From Phycisphaerales bacterium (GTDB lineage: Bacteria > Planctomycetota > Phycisphaerae > Tepidisphaerales > Tepidisphaeraceae), in NCBI GenBank assembly GCA_028288875.1, contig JAQGHK010000193.1, forward strand, positions 1 to 19,525: a DNA stretch of 19,525 bases. The letters run 5' to 3'. Shown in pieces: positions 1-9,600 of this stretch. Under the pieces are notes generated by a model. It was not told the origin of the DNA. It did not search any database and saw nothing but the letters and a program-made list of their open reading frames with translations. The first letter of the stretch is position 1. Every line of letters begins with the position of its first letter. Position numbers and translations under genes: made by a program.

Positions 1-1
1 G

Positions 2-3000
2 CTGTCCAGTGACACGATTCCTGAGCAGCAAATGTTTGACCTGGCCGTTAACACGCTGCGTACAAAACTGATCAACATTCCCGGCATTCAGGTGCCTTAT
101 CCCTATGGCGGCAAGCAGCGCCAGGTCATGGTCGATATCGATCCGGAACGTCTCTACGCCCGCGGTATCTCACCGGCCGACGTGTCGACTGCTGTCAATT
201 CGCAGAGCATCATCGTGCCTGCCGGTACGGTGAAAATCGGGCCGCAGGAGTATCAGGTTCGACTGAATGCGAGCCCGGACCAAGTCGCGCAGATCAAGGA
301 TCTGCCGATCAAAACGCTGTCCAATCCGGACGGAACCAAGACGACGATCTTCCTCCGCGATGTCGCAAATGTCCGTGACGGCTTTCAGGTTCAGACGAAT
401 ATCGTGCACTCGGACGGCAAGCGCGGCGTGCTGATCTCGATCTATAAGAACGGCAACGCTTCCACGCTCGATGTCGTCGACAATGTGAAGAAAATGCTGC
501 CTGATTTGCAGGCGGCCTTACCACCGGGCGCTCGTGAAGGGCTGAAAATCACGCCGCTATTCGATCAATCGGTGTTCGTCCGGGCGAGCGTTGAGGGCGT
601 CGTGAAAGAAGCCGCCATCGCTGCCGGCCTGACCGGGCTGATGATCCTGCTGTTCCTGGGCTCATGGCGCAGCACGTTGATCGTCGTGATCTCGATTCCG
701 TTGTCGATTCTGGTGTCGATCATCATCATGGGATCAATCGGCGAAACGCTGAACACCATGACCCTTGGCGGCATGGCGCTGGCCGTTGGTATTCTGGTCG
801 ATGACGCGACTGTCTCGATCGAGAACATCCACCGCAATCTGCACATGAAAAAGCGGCTGGTGCAGGCCATTCTGGATGGTGCTCAGGAAATCGCCGTGCC
901 GGCGTTTGTTTCGACGTTGTGTATCTGTATCGTGTTCGCGCCGGTCGTTCTGATCGCCGGTGCTGCCAAGTACCTGTTTACGCCGCTGGCGCTGGCAGTC
1001 GTGTTTGCGATGATGACCAGCTACGTCCTCAGCCGCACGCTGGTGCCCACGATGGTGCACTACCTGTTGGCCGGCGAAGTGGAAATGTACGGCGGCGAAT
1101 TGGATCCGGAAGATCCGCACGCCAAGGCCGCTCTGGAAGCCAAGGGCGAGCACGGCTCGCAATGGAAGCCGGCGAAGAAATCGCGCTTTGCATTAAAGCT
1201 GTCATTGATCGTGATTGCAGGCGTTCTCGCCGCGCTGGTTTTCCTGCTGACGGCGACGCCGGTCGGAGCCGCCATGCCGTGGGCCAGCACGCCGCTGAAG
1301 AATTTCGGCGCGTGGGCTGCAGCCAATCCGATCGATGTGATCGAATACTTGATCATCTTGGCAATCTGCAGCTTTGTCCTATGGCTGTGTGCCAAGTACG
1401 ACCTCATCTGGAGGGTGCACTTTGCCTTCAACCGTCAGTTCGAGCGGATGCAGCGTTTCTACGGCAGTTGCCTGGCTTGGACGCTGACACACCGCGCTGC
1501 TTTCGCCTCCGCCTTTGGCGTGGCGGTCGTGGCCTCGCTCATCTTGTTCTCGTTTGTCGGTCGAGACTTCTTCCCGAGCATCGATGCTGGCCAGATTCGC
1601 CTCCACGTTCGCACGCCGGCCGGCACGCGAATCGAGCAGACCGAGCGCTACTACGGGCAGGTGCAGGACGTCGTTCGCAAGATCGTTCCGGCCAGTGAAG
1701 TATCGGTGATGCTCGACAACATGGGCATTCCGAACAGCGGTATCAACCTGTCGCTTAGTGACGGCTCGGTGAACGCGCCATCCGAAGGCGAAGTGCTGGT
1801 GTCGCTCAAGGAAGGGCACAAGCCGACCGAGCAGTACATCCGCCAGATTCGCAAGGCCGTTGCAGCAGAGCTGCCGGACCTTCAGGTCTGGTCGGCGCCG
1901 GCTGATATCGCGACGCAGGTGTTGAACTTCGGTTTGCCCGCTGCCGTCGATGTGCAGATCGCCGGGCCGCTGCGGAACGCATCTGAAAATCAAAAATTGA
2001 TTGGCGAGCTGTCGCAAGAGCTGGCGACGGTTCCTGGTGTCACTGATCGCCGGCTGCAGCAGGTCAGTTCCGCGCCGGATATTCGCCTGAATGTGGATCG
2101 AACGTTGGCGGGCCAGTTGGGCCTCACGCAGCGTGACGTGGCTAGCGATCTGCTGGTCTCCCTAAGCAGCAGCAGCCAGACCGCTCCGAACTTCTGGCTG
2201 AATCCGGCCAACGGCATCAACTACAGCATCTTCGTGCAGACGCCGCAGTATAAAATCGAAACGCCCAATGACCTGACGAACACGCCGGTCATCGCGGCGG
2301 CCAGTGGATCGGACGGTCAGTCGCAGATCTTGGCGAATCTCGCTACGCTCAGCCGTGGTGCGTCGGCCAGCAATATCACACACCGTGATATCGCGCCGAC
2401 TTACGATGTGCTGCTGGGCGTGGAGCATCTCGACCTCGGCCGCGTCTCGACGCAGGTGCAGGGCCTGGTCGACAAGTACCGCGGCAAGCTCCCTGTCGGT
2501 TCGACCATCGCGTTGCGCGGCCAAGTCCAAAGCATGAACGATTCGTTCACTGGCCTGGGCGTCGGGCTGATCTTTGCCGTCGTGCTGGTGTATCTGCTCA
2601 TGGTCGTGAACTTCCAGAGCTGGGTGGACCCGCTGATCATTCTGATGGCCCTGCCCGGCGCGGCGGCCGGCATCATCTGGATGCTGTGGGGCACCAACAC
2701 CACGTTCAGCGTGCCGGCTCTGATGGGCGCGCTCATGAGCATCGGCGTGGCGACGGCGAACAGCATTCTGCTGATCACCTTTGCCAACGATCAACGGCGC
2801 GACATGGGCATGAACGCCCACGACGCCGCACTCAGCGCCGGCCTGACGCGTCTGCGTCCCGTCATCATGACCGCCACCGCCATGATCATCGGCATGTTGC
2901 CGATGAGCCTGGGCCTGGGTGAAGGCGGCGAACAGAACGCACCGCTCGGGCGCGCCGTTATCGGCGGACTGCTGATGGCGACCGTGGCGACCCTCTTTTT

Positions 3001-3070
3001 CGTCCCGATTATGTACAGCCTGCTGCGGAAGAAAGCCCCGCAAACGCAGGTCGAGAAGGAACTGCAATGA
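2..3070 (+). CDS. RND-family efflux pump inner-membrane subunit, 5' end truncated by window edge
   Basis: This is a proton-driven RND transporter of the AcrB/HAE1 type, which would export small molecules across both membranes with the two downstream proteins. The frame is open from base 2, and the first visible residues (LSSDTIPEQQ) lie inside the porter domain. The ATG at 32 is therefore internal, and roughly 130 N-terminal residues are off the window. The TM4 proton-relay pair is visible in ILVDDATVSIEN (VDD at 797-805). In the TM10 region GVATANSILL stands where AcrB has an AKN lysine, so that Lys is absent, as in many HAE1-like pumps. An unusual insert of about 120 residues between TM6 and TM7 (about 1069-1440) carries two extra hydrophobic segments. 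The stop overlaps the next gene by 4 bp (ATGA). The substrate cannot be told from sequence. Confidence 0.95.
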   Translation: MSSDTIPEQQMFDLAVNTLRTKLINIPGIQVPYPYGGKQRQVMVDIDPERLYARGISPADVSTAVNSQSIIVPAGTVKIGPQEYQVRLNASPDQVAQIKDLPIKTLSNPDGTKTTIFLRDVANVRDGFQVQTNIVHSDGKRGVLISIYKNGNASTLDVVDNVKKMLPDLQAALPPGAREGLKITPLFDQSVFVRASVEGVVKEAAIAAGLTGLMILLFLGSWRSTLIVVISIPLSILVSIIIMGSIGETLNTMTLGGMALAVGILVDDATVSIENIHRNLHMKKRLVQAILDGAQEIAVPAFVSTLCICIVFAPVVLIAGAAKYLFTPLALAVVFAMMTSYVLSRTLVPTMVHYLLAGEVEMYGGELDPEDPHAKAALEAKGEHGSQWKPAKKSRFALKLSLIVIAGVLAALVFLLTATPVGAAMPWASTPLKNFGAWAAANPIDVIEYLIILAICSFVLWLCAKYDLIWRVHFAFNRQFERMQRFYGSCLAWTLTHRAAFASAFGVAVVASLILFSFVGRDFFPSIDAGQIRLHVRTPAGTRIEQTERYYGQVQDVVRKIVPASEVSVMLDNMGIPNSGINLSLSDGSVNAPSEGEVLVSLKEGHKPTEQYIRQIRKAVAAELPDLQVWSAPADIATQVLNFGLPAAVDVQIAGPLRNASENQKLIGELSQELATVPGVTDRRLQQVSSAPDIRLNVDRTLAGQLGLTQRDVASDLLVSLSSSSQTAPNFWLNPANGINYSIFVQTPQYKIETPNDLTNTPVIAAASGSDGQSQILANLATLSRGASASNITHRDIAPTYDVLLGVEHLDLGRVSTQVQGLVDKYRGKLPVGSTIALRGQVQSMNDSFTGLGVGLIFAVVLVYLLMVVNFQSWVDPLIILMALPGAAAGIIWMLWGTNTTFSVPALMGALMSIGVATANSILLITFANDQRRDMGMNAHDAALSAGLTRLRPVIMTATAMIIGMLPMSLGLGEGGEQNAPLGRAVIGGLLMATVATLFFVPIMYSLLRKKAPQTQVEKELQ

Positions 3071-4479
3071 CCGACGTAAACCCCACAATCCCTCGCCCGC
3101 CGGCGGACGAAACCCGGCCCTACAGCGGCCCCGGTCGCGATGAAGGCCACGCCGTTGCCAAGAACAACCATGGCTCCGATCACGGCCAGGAAGGTCCTTT
3201 TAAAGACCTCGAGCCGATCGGCACGGGCAAGGCCATTCTGTTCGCCGCCATCTTTGTCGTGATGTTCGCCGTGCTGTTCGTGCTTGGCTTCATCCCGCGT
3301 CACAACGCGCGCGGTGAGGCCGAGAAGGAAGTGGCCGACGTGGCGAATGACAAGCCCGTCGTGGGCGTGGCCCGGCCGAAGCCGCCGACGGTGTTCCCGA
3401 CGCTGGAAGTGCCCGGCGATGCGCAGGCGTTTCAAATCACCAGCATTTATCCCCGCGCCAGCGGCTACCTGAAGCGCCGCCTGGTCGACATTGGCGACGT
3501 CGTGAAGGAAGGCCAACTCCTGGCCGAGATCGATACGCCAGAAGTCGAAGCGCAGTTGAATGCCGCCAAGGCACAACTGCAGTTGGCCAATGCGACGGGC
3601 ACCAAGGCCAAGGATGACTACGATCTGGCCGAGGCCACCTACCAGCGCTATGAAAATTTCGCCAAGACCGGCGGTGTGACGCAGCAGCAATTGGACGAAA
3701 AGCGATCCGCCTTCACGAGCGCTAAGTCGACGCTGGCCGGGGCTGAAGCCAGCGTCCGCGCCGGTGAAGCCGAAGTGCAGCGGCTGACGGCCTTGATCGG
3801 GTTCACTCAGATCACGGCGCCTTTCGCCGGCACGATCACGACGCGTGGCTACGACGTCGGTGCATTGCTCTCGGCCAATAACGGCGGGGGGCGTGAGCTG
3901 TTCCAGATCGCGCAGATTGACACGCTTCGCGTCTTCGTCGACGTGCCGCAGTCGTATGCGACGTTCATGAAGATCGGCCAGCCGGTGAGATTCGCCGTGA
4001 GCAACTATCCGGGCAAAATCTTCGACGGGTTTATCGCTCGGACGTCAGGTTCGATCAACCAGGCTTCGCGCACGATGCGCGTCGAAGCCGATTTCCCGAA
4101 CAAGGAAGGGCTGCTCTATCCCGGAATGTATGGCACGCTGAAATACGAGGCACGCCAGAAGATGGAAGATCTTGTTATCCCGTCCAGTGCACTCGTCTTT
4201 GGTGCCGAGGGCATGCGGGTGGCCGTGGTGGACGAGCAGGACAAAGTTCGGTTTCAGAAGATTACCGTGGGTGCGGATCTCGGCGTTGAAGTCCAGGTCA
4301 GCCATGGGCTGAAGGGCGGCGAACGCATCGTGGCTAATCCGGGCGAGCGCCTGGTCGACGGCCTTGCGGTGAAAGTGATCGAGAAGGCTGACGATAAGCC
4401 GGCGTCGGCCCAGGCGACGCCAGAAAAGAAGCCGACCGACGCGCAGAAGCCGGTGACGGCGGAGGCGGCCGCCCGATGA
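3067..4479 (+). CDS. RND efflux periplasmic adaptor (membrane-fusion protein, HlyD/AcrA family)
   Basis: This adaptor links the inner-membrane pump to the outer-membrane channel. Of its 470 residues, about 55 hydrophilic ones come first. A single membrane segment follows (about 56-76, AILFAAIFVVMFAVLFVLGF), so it is anchored by a TM helix and not by a lipid. The first lipoyl half-motif lies near 128-158 (YPRASGYLKRRLVDIGDVVKEG). An Ala/Gln/Glu-rich coiled-coil hairpin spans about 158-245, the second lipoyl half is near 247-270 (ITAPFAGTITTRGYDVG), and beta-barrel and membrane-proximal domains follow. The tail is rich in Lys, Pro and Ala. The start ATG lies in an ATGA overlap with the pump stop, and the gene end overlaps the TolC-type gene the same way, which points to translational coupling. 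It has the usual length and organisation for the family. Confidence 0.95.
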   Translation: MTDVNPTIPRPPADETRPYSGPGRDEGHAVAKNNHGSDHGQEGPFKDLEPIGTGKAILFAAIFVVMFAVLFVLGFIPRHNARGEAEKEVADVANDKPVVGVARPKPPTVFPTLEVPGDAQAFQITSIYPRASGYLKRRLVDIGDVVKEGQLLAEIDTPEVEAQLNAAKAQLQLANATGTKAKDDYDLAEATYQRYENFAKTGGVTQQQLDEKRSAFTSAKSTLAGAEASVRAGEAEVQRLTALIGFTQITAPFAGTITTRGYDVGALLSANNGGGRELFQIAQIDTLRVFVDVPQSYATFMKIGQPVRFAVSNYPGKIFDGFIARTSGSINQASRTMRVEADFPNKEGLLYPGMYGTLKYEARQKMEDLVIPSSALVFGAEGMRVAVVDEQDKVRFQKITVGADLGVEVQVSHGLKGGERIVANPGERLVDGLAVKVIEKADDKPASAQATPEKKPTDAQKPVTAEAAAR

Positions 4480-6032
4480 AACGCTTTGGACCGCAGAATC
4501 ATCGTTCACCTGTTTTAGTTCTTCTTGGCTCCTTATCCGCCGCCGGCCTGGCCGGTTGTGCGGTGGATCAGAACAAGGAGGTGGCGACCTATCGTCATGT
4601 GCTGGATTCCACCAGCCCTAAGGCTCAGGCCTATGACGGCAATCGCCCACTCACCCTTGTCGACGCACTGTCGCTGGCCAATCAGAACAATGAGCGGCTG
4701 GCCAGCAGTGGTGAAGACTACCTGCAGGCGCTGATCGACAAGCACCGCGCGGTGGCCGGCTTCCTGCCGACCATCAGCTTTCAACCCTCGTTCGCGATTG
4801 AGCAGGAGCAGAATTCCAGCAATATCGCCAACACCACCGGCACGAGCACCGGCGGCACGGGTACGGGCACCGACACAAGTACCGGCACCAGCGCGGCGGC
4901 CAGCGCTGGCAATGCCACGCTCATCACGCGCGGCTTCCGCCGGCTGCACGGCGACACCATTTATGCAACGCAGGCGCCGGTCGTCGGCAGCATGAACCTG
5001 TTCCGCGGCGGATACGACCTGGCGACCGTTCGCTCGGCCGAGTTCACCGTCGAACAGCGCCGGCAGCTGCTGCTCGACGCGCAGGCAACGGTGCTGCTGA
5101 ACGTGGCCCAGACCTATTACGCAGTGCTGCGCTCAGAACGCTCCGTGGATGTGCTGGCGAACACACTGAAGGTTCAGCAGGCGCGGCTGAAGGACGTGCA
5201 ACAGCAGTACGCCAACGGTTTGGCGACCAAGCTGGCTGTGTCGCAGACGCGGGCCCAGGTGGATGCCACGCGGGTGACATTGGTGCTCGCCGACGGTGAC
5301 GTGAAGAACGGGCGCAGCACACTCGCGTTCATCATCGGCAGCGATCGCGTGGGCGGACAGCTGGCTGATGAATTCAGCACGCCGATGGTGCTGGATAACC
5401 CTGAGGCCTTCGAGGCCGAGGCCGTGCTCAATCGGCAAGACCTGCTGGCCGCCGTCGCGGCGCAGAAAGCGGCCCGCGAGCGCGTGACCGCCGCGATCGC
5501 TCAGTATTACCCGTCGGTGACACTGAACGTTGAAGGGTTCCTGTATCGCGAGTATTTCGCCGATGCGAGCAAGTGGTCGGCATTGCTGTCGGTCAATCTT
5601 CCGATCTTCAGCGCCGGCCGGATCGAAGCCGACGTGCGAACGGCCTGGTCACGTCTGCGGCAGGCGTCTCTTGATGAATCATACTTGCGCCGGCAGGCCC
5701 TGAATGACGTTCGGACGTCGTACCAGAACGTCATGACGGCCGATTCGCGGGTCTCCGCGCTGCGGGACGAAGTCGAAGCCGCGAATGACGCCTATAAGCA
5801 GTCGCAGGACGCGTTCAACAACAACCTCGCGATCAATCTCGATGTCTTGAGCTCACAGGACCAACTGCTGTCTTCCCAGCTCGACTTGGCTGGAGCGCAG
5901 TACGACCGGACTGTGTATTATCTGGATCTGATGCGTTCTAGCGGCCGCCTGACCGTGAACCAGGTGATCGCCATGCTGGCCAGTCCCGGACCCACCACTC
6001 GGCCCACGACCTTGCCGAGCCTTGCCCACTAG
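4476..6032 (+). CDS. TolC-family outer-membrane efflux lipoprotein
   Basis: This 518-residue outer-membrane channel component completes the tripartite pump. The N terminus has a lipoprotein signal peptide with lipobox LAGC and predicted acylated Cys28, followed by Ala at +2, compatible with outer-membrane sorting. The body shows the OEP architecture of long amphipathic helices, for example LLLDAQATVLLNVAQTYYAV and the later QLLSSQLDLAGAQYDRTVYY segment, with aromatic-rich strand segments such as YPSVTLNVEGFLYREYF. A low-complexity Thr/Gly/Ser stretch (residues about 113-147, nt 4812-4916) interrupts the first repeat in a region usually forming extracellular loop or beta strand. The C-terminal tail is Pro/Thr-rich. 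The start is fixed by the ATGA overlap with the adaptor gene. It is the last gene of the operon, and no strong terminator follows. Confidence 0.93.
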   Translation: MKRFGPQNHRSPVLVLLGSLSAAGLAGCAVDQNKEVATYRHVLDSTSPKAQAYDGNRPLTLVDALSLANQNNERLASSGEDYLQALIDKHRAVAGFLPTISFQPSFAIEQEQNSSNIANTTGTSTGGTGTGTDTSTGTSAAASAGNATLITRGFRRLHGDTIYATQAPVVGSMNLFRGGYDLATVRSAEFTVEQRRQLLLDAQATVLLNVAQTYYAVLRSERSVDVLANTLKVQQARLKDVQQQYANGLATKLAVSQTRAQVDATRVTLVLADGDVKNGRSTLAFIIGSDRVGGQLADEFSTPMVLDNPEAFEAEAVLNRQDLLAAVAAQKAARERVTAAIAQYYPSVTLNVEGFLYREYFADASKWSALLSVNLPIFSAGRIEADVRTAWSRLRQASLDESYLRRQALNDVRTSYQNVMTADSRVSALRDEVEAANDAYKQSQDAFNNNLAINLDVLSSQDQLLSSQLDLAGAQYDRTVYYLDLMRSSGRLTVNQVIAMLASPGPTTRPTTLPSLAH

Positions 6033-6105
6033 GTAGTTATCGCCAGTCGCTTCATTGCGCAAAGGCGAAAGATATTTGCGTTCAATCGGAACGACGCTTC
6101 CCGTG

Positions 6106-6126
6106 GTTGTGACATACTGCCACAAC
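6106..6126. promoter_or_regulatory. Inverted repeat GTTGTG-N9-CACAAC, possible operator
   Basis: A perfect 6-bp inverted repeat with a 9-bp centre lies 74 bp after the efflux operon stop and about 480 bp before the PEP-CTERM start. The centre-to-centre arm spacing of 15 bp is in the range of dimeric repressor sites, but no regulator is encoded nearby, and a chance repeat of this size is possible. Confidence 0.2.
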
Positions 6127-6195
6127 GCGATTTAAGTCGATTCGGTTGTGCCGTATTGCGGCTAACGATCGTCGACATCGCCGGAGGCGGCAAAC

Positions 6196-6399
6196 ATGTC
6201 CAAGGTCCGTTCGACAACGCAACTGCATGCTGGCCTGATGGCTGGTGCTGCCGACTTCGCTCGCAAGGGCGTCAGCGGCATCGCAGGGTCTTCGTTGCAA
6301 TCAGACCAAACATCAAGCCTTACCTGGTTTGCGGAACGGGTAGCGATGGTTCGGTTATCGGGACGTGGCGTTTCTGGTTTTCAGTCTGGCGTGAAGTAG
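6196..6399 (+). CDS. Possible small hypothetical protein (67 aa)
   Basis: An open frame of 67 codons starts at an ATG preceded by a good Shine-Dalgarno-like GGAGG (6183-6187, 8 bp upstream). I recognise no domain, signal peptide or membrane segment. Residues 1-30 are Ala/Gly/Ser-rich, and the later part has mixed third-position use and looks less like a real gene of this genome. It could equally be a chance frame in the leader of the PEP-CTERM gene, and only the ribosome-binding site argues for it. Confidence 0.2.
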   Translation: MSKVRSTTQLHAGLMAGAADFARKGVSGIAGSSLQSDQTSSLTWFAERVAMVRLSGRGVSGFQSGVK

Positions 6400-6568
6400 C
6401 GTCAACTGAAGCCGGGTGCCATGCATCGGTAGCCATCTCGCGGAGTGCATTGCGTTTCATTGGTTTTGGATCGAGACGGGTTCCTGTCCGCCGGCGGAGC
6501 GGCGACACCTGTCCGGCGGTTGCACCGATGCGGTCGGTCGATTGCGTTGGTTTTGAAGACATCTGATC

Positions 6569-6597
6569 GCAGCCCGAAATGGCTGCCATTTCTTTTT
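6569..6597 (+). promoter_or_regulatory. Hairpin with T-rich tail just upstream of the PEP-CTERM gene RBS
   Basis: GCAGCC (6569-6574) pairs with GGCTGC (6581-6586) across a 6-nt loop and is followed by a T-rich run (CATTTCTTTTT). The next bases are the GAGGAG ribosome-binding site (6598-6603) and the ATG at 6610. Hairpin plus T-run is the form of a weak intrinsic terminator or attenuator. Its position directly before the start suggests leader control, but the stem is only 6 bp. Confidence 0.3.
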
Positions 6598-6609
6598 GAG
6601 GAGCGGAGC

Positions 6610-9600
6610 ATGCGGAAGACGAATCAAATTCTGGCGTTGGCGGCGATGACGGTACTCCCAGCGGCACAATCGCTGGCTACGGCTTACACTTGGTCGGCTG
6701 GCACGGGCACTCAGGCCTGGAGCACCGGCTGGACGCCCGCGGGCGGCCCGGTTCTGGCTGCGGATACCGCCACCATTCCACCGCTCGGCGGCAACTTGGC
6801 CGTCAACCTTGATGTCACCAACGCCATCCTCGGCACGCTCACCTTCGGCAGCACCGGTTTCAGCACCGATATCGGCAATGCCAATAGCACTGGCAACAGC
6901 CTCACGCTGAACAACACTGGCGGTACGGGTAACGCCTCGATCATCACCACCGGTACCGGCACGAACAGCGTAACGGCTGGCCTGATCCTGCTGGGCAATA
7001 CCGACTTTGGTGCTGCCTCAACCACCGGCCTGACGCTCGGCAGCGTCACGGTTAGCGGCGGTGCCCGTCAGCTGAACAACAACACCGCGACGACAACCAC
7101 CCCCGGCCAGACGCTCACACTCAATGGCACGCTGTTCACCGCTGAAGTCGGTGCAGTTGCAGCCCGTGGCCTGACGATCAACGGTTCGGGCACTGCGACG
7201 ACCAACAACGGCAACGTGATCGTCAACGGCGCGTTCAACGCCAACGGCGTCAGCGCCAATTTTTCCGGCGTCGTCATCGGCACCACCAGCACGGTCAACA
7301 ATTTGGTCCGCTCGACGGTCACCCTCAACGCCGACAACTCGGCGTTCGCGTCCAACATCACACTCTCACGCGCCAACACTGTTCTAACTTCAGACAACAA
7401 CCTCGGCACCGGCCGCCTGCTGCTGGGCGGTAGCACGAACTCCATTGACGCGTTTGTCAGTTCGACGGGCGGCACTCGCACGATCGGCAGTCTGGTCACG
7501 CCGACGCAAGTCCAGATTCAGCAGTTCAACGCCTTTACCGGCACGAACTCGTTCATCGTCAACAGCCGCGTCCTCGCCAGCGCTAGCCGTGGCATGGGTA
7601 ATCTGCTCTCCGGCGGCGCAACGTTGACGCTGAACAGCGGCTTCTATTCGGCGAACACCGAGAGCGACATTCGCCATCAGATTATAGACGGATCCGGTAC
7701 GACCATTATCAACGGCGGGCTGCACAACGGCTACGACCAGACAAACAACATCGAATTCGCCGGCGCCGCCGCCGGGTCATACGAGAAACGTGGTACTGGC
7801 CTTCTGACGGTCAACGGCACGAGCACCTACTTAGGCGGCACCCGTGTCCGTGGCGGCTCCATGGAGTTCGCCACCTCCGCCGCTTATGGCGTCGGCGCGG
7901 CGACGGCTGGTAACGGCATTACCGTCGATGCGGGTGGCACGGTCGGGCTGCTGACCAGTTCGCTCGACTCGGCCTTCCTCGCCCGTATCGCACTTGGCGG
8001 TGGGTCCAACTACTTGATCCCAACGCTCGGCGGTGCGGTGACCACGGTGTCGACCGATTACACCTCCAACGGTGCCTTGGCACTGACCAACAGCGACACC
8101 AACACCGCCATCAACTACGGTGCCGGTGGTAACTTGTCAGGCACCTTCCTGCAGGGATTGGGTCTGGGCGCGGTGTCGACCGGTGCCAACTACGCTGGCA
8201 CGATTACCCCGGCCGCCAGCACCTACCGCCTCGGTGGCGGTGGCACGCTCACCTTGACGAACCCCAGCAGCAACCAGCTGACCGGCGGCAACGCCGTGGT
8301 CGCCAATAACGGCGGCACTGTTGTCCTCCAGGGCACCAACAATTACACCGGTAGCACCAGCATCGGCGGCACGTACATCAATCCGTCGCAGGAGCTCCTG
8401 CGTCTCGGCCAGACCACCAGCGTCATCACCAACAACGTGACCCTTCGCGCCAACTCGACCGTCAGCGTCAGCTCGTTGTCGGACGGCGGTGTCGCCAGCG
8501 GTATCGGTTCGGCCAGCAACGCTGCGTCGAACCTGGTCATCAACGGTGGTACCCTCCAGTACACCGGCGCGGGCTCGTCGACCGATCGGTTGATGACGAT
8601 CACCGCCAATGGTGCAACGCTCGATGCGAGCGGTTCGGGCGCTGTCAAATTCACCAACACGGGCGCGATCGTTTCTGGCGATGCGGCCGGTCGGGCCGGT
8701 ATCAGCGATTCGTCGTCCAAGGTTGTTTTGGAAGTAAACGATGTCAGCGACCTGAGCGTGGGTATGACAGTCACCGGTACCGGCATCGCGGCCGGCACGA
8801 CGATCAAAGCGATCGTTCCGCCTAGTTTTAGTAACATCGGCGGTACGTCGAGTGTCGGGCCGTATCAGATCATTTTGAGTGCCGCCTCGACGACGACCGC
8901 CGGCACGTTCGTTGCCGTGCCGGACCTGGTCTTTGGTGGCCAGAACCGCACGCTAACCCTGACCGGCACGAGCACAGCGGCAAACGCCCTGGGCGGCTCG
9001 CTGAGCAACTCGGCTTCCGGCGGCACGCTCGGCGTGACCAAGACCGGCACCGGTACGTGGGCCTTGGGTGGTACGAACACCTACACGGGCGCCACGACCG
9101 TCTCGGCTGGCACGTTGGCTGTTTCTGCCCCATCCGCCATCTCATCAGCCAGCCTGGTCACTGTCGGCGGCGGCGCTACCGCTGCGGCCTACAAAATCGG
9201 CTGGAACGGTGTGTCCACCTCGGCCACCATTCCGCTGCCGACGCTCAGCACGAACGGTAGGTTCGACATCGGCATCGGCCGCGTCGTTCTGACGGGCACA
9301 ACCGCTGCAATCATCCAGGCTTTGGTTGGCAACGGCAGCACGGGCTCGGTGTTTACTTCATCAGCAGACTTGTCACACAATATCGGCTATGGCGACGTCG
9401 GTTCGGGTGGCATCACCGTTCGCTACACCCTGCTGGGCGATGCGAACCTAGATGGTTCCGTGAACTTCAATGACTTCCTGGTCCTGCAGAACAATTTTAA
9501 CCAGCCCGGCATCTTCGTTCAGGGCGACTTCAACTACGACGGCGTCGTCAACTTTAATGACTTCCTCGTTCTTCAGAACAACTTCAACCAAAGCGTAAGC

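Larger units (their letters stand above)
6033..6609. other. 577-bp spacer/leader between efflux operon and PEP-CTERM gene
   Basis: No convincing gene was found here. The stretch holds a weak stem (6058-6063 with 6075-6080) soon after the efflux stop, a 6-bp inverted repeat GTTGTG/CACAAC (6106-6111, 6121-6126), and a possible small ORF (6196-6399). Further on come a CCTGTCCG direct repeat (6483-6490, 6508-6515) overlapping a CCGCCGG/CCGGCGG inverted repeat (6488-6494, 6513-6519), and a small hairpin with a T-rich tail immediately before the ribosome-binding site of the next gene. I could not pick a clear sigma-70 promoter. Confidence 0.6.

Noticed and set aside
2162..3088. 308-codon minus-strand open frame opposite the RND pump
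   Set aside because: It is very rich in His, Arg, Gln and Asp and lies antisense to conserved pump sequence, so it is a shadow frame.
6483..6519. Overlapping direct and inverted repeats in the PEP-CTERM leader
   Set aside because: The 7-8 bp units are GC-rich and could arise by chance in this composition; listed only in the spacer description.
6445..6609. Longer N terminus for the PEP-CTERM protein starting at 6445
   Set aside because: It would place 55 Arg-rich residues before an obvious signal peptide, and the GAGGAG site supports 6610.
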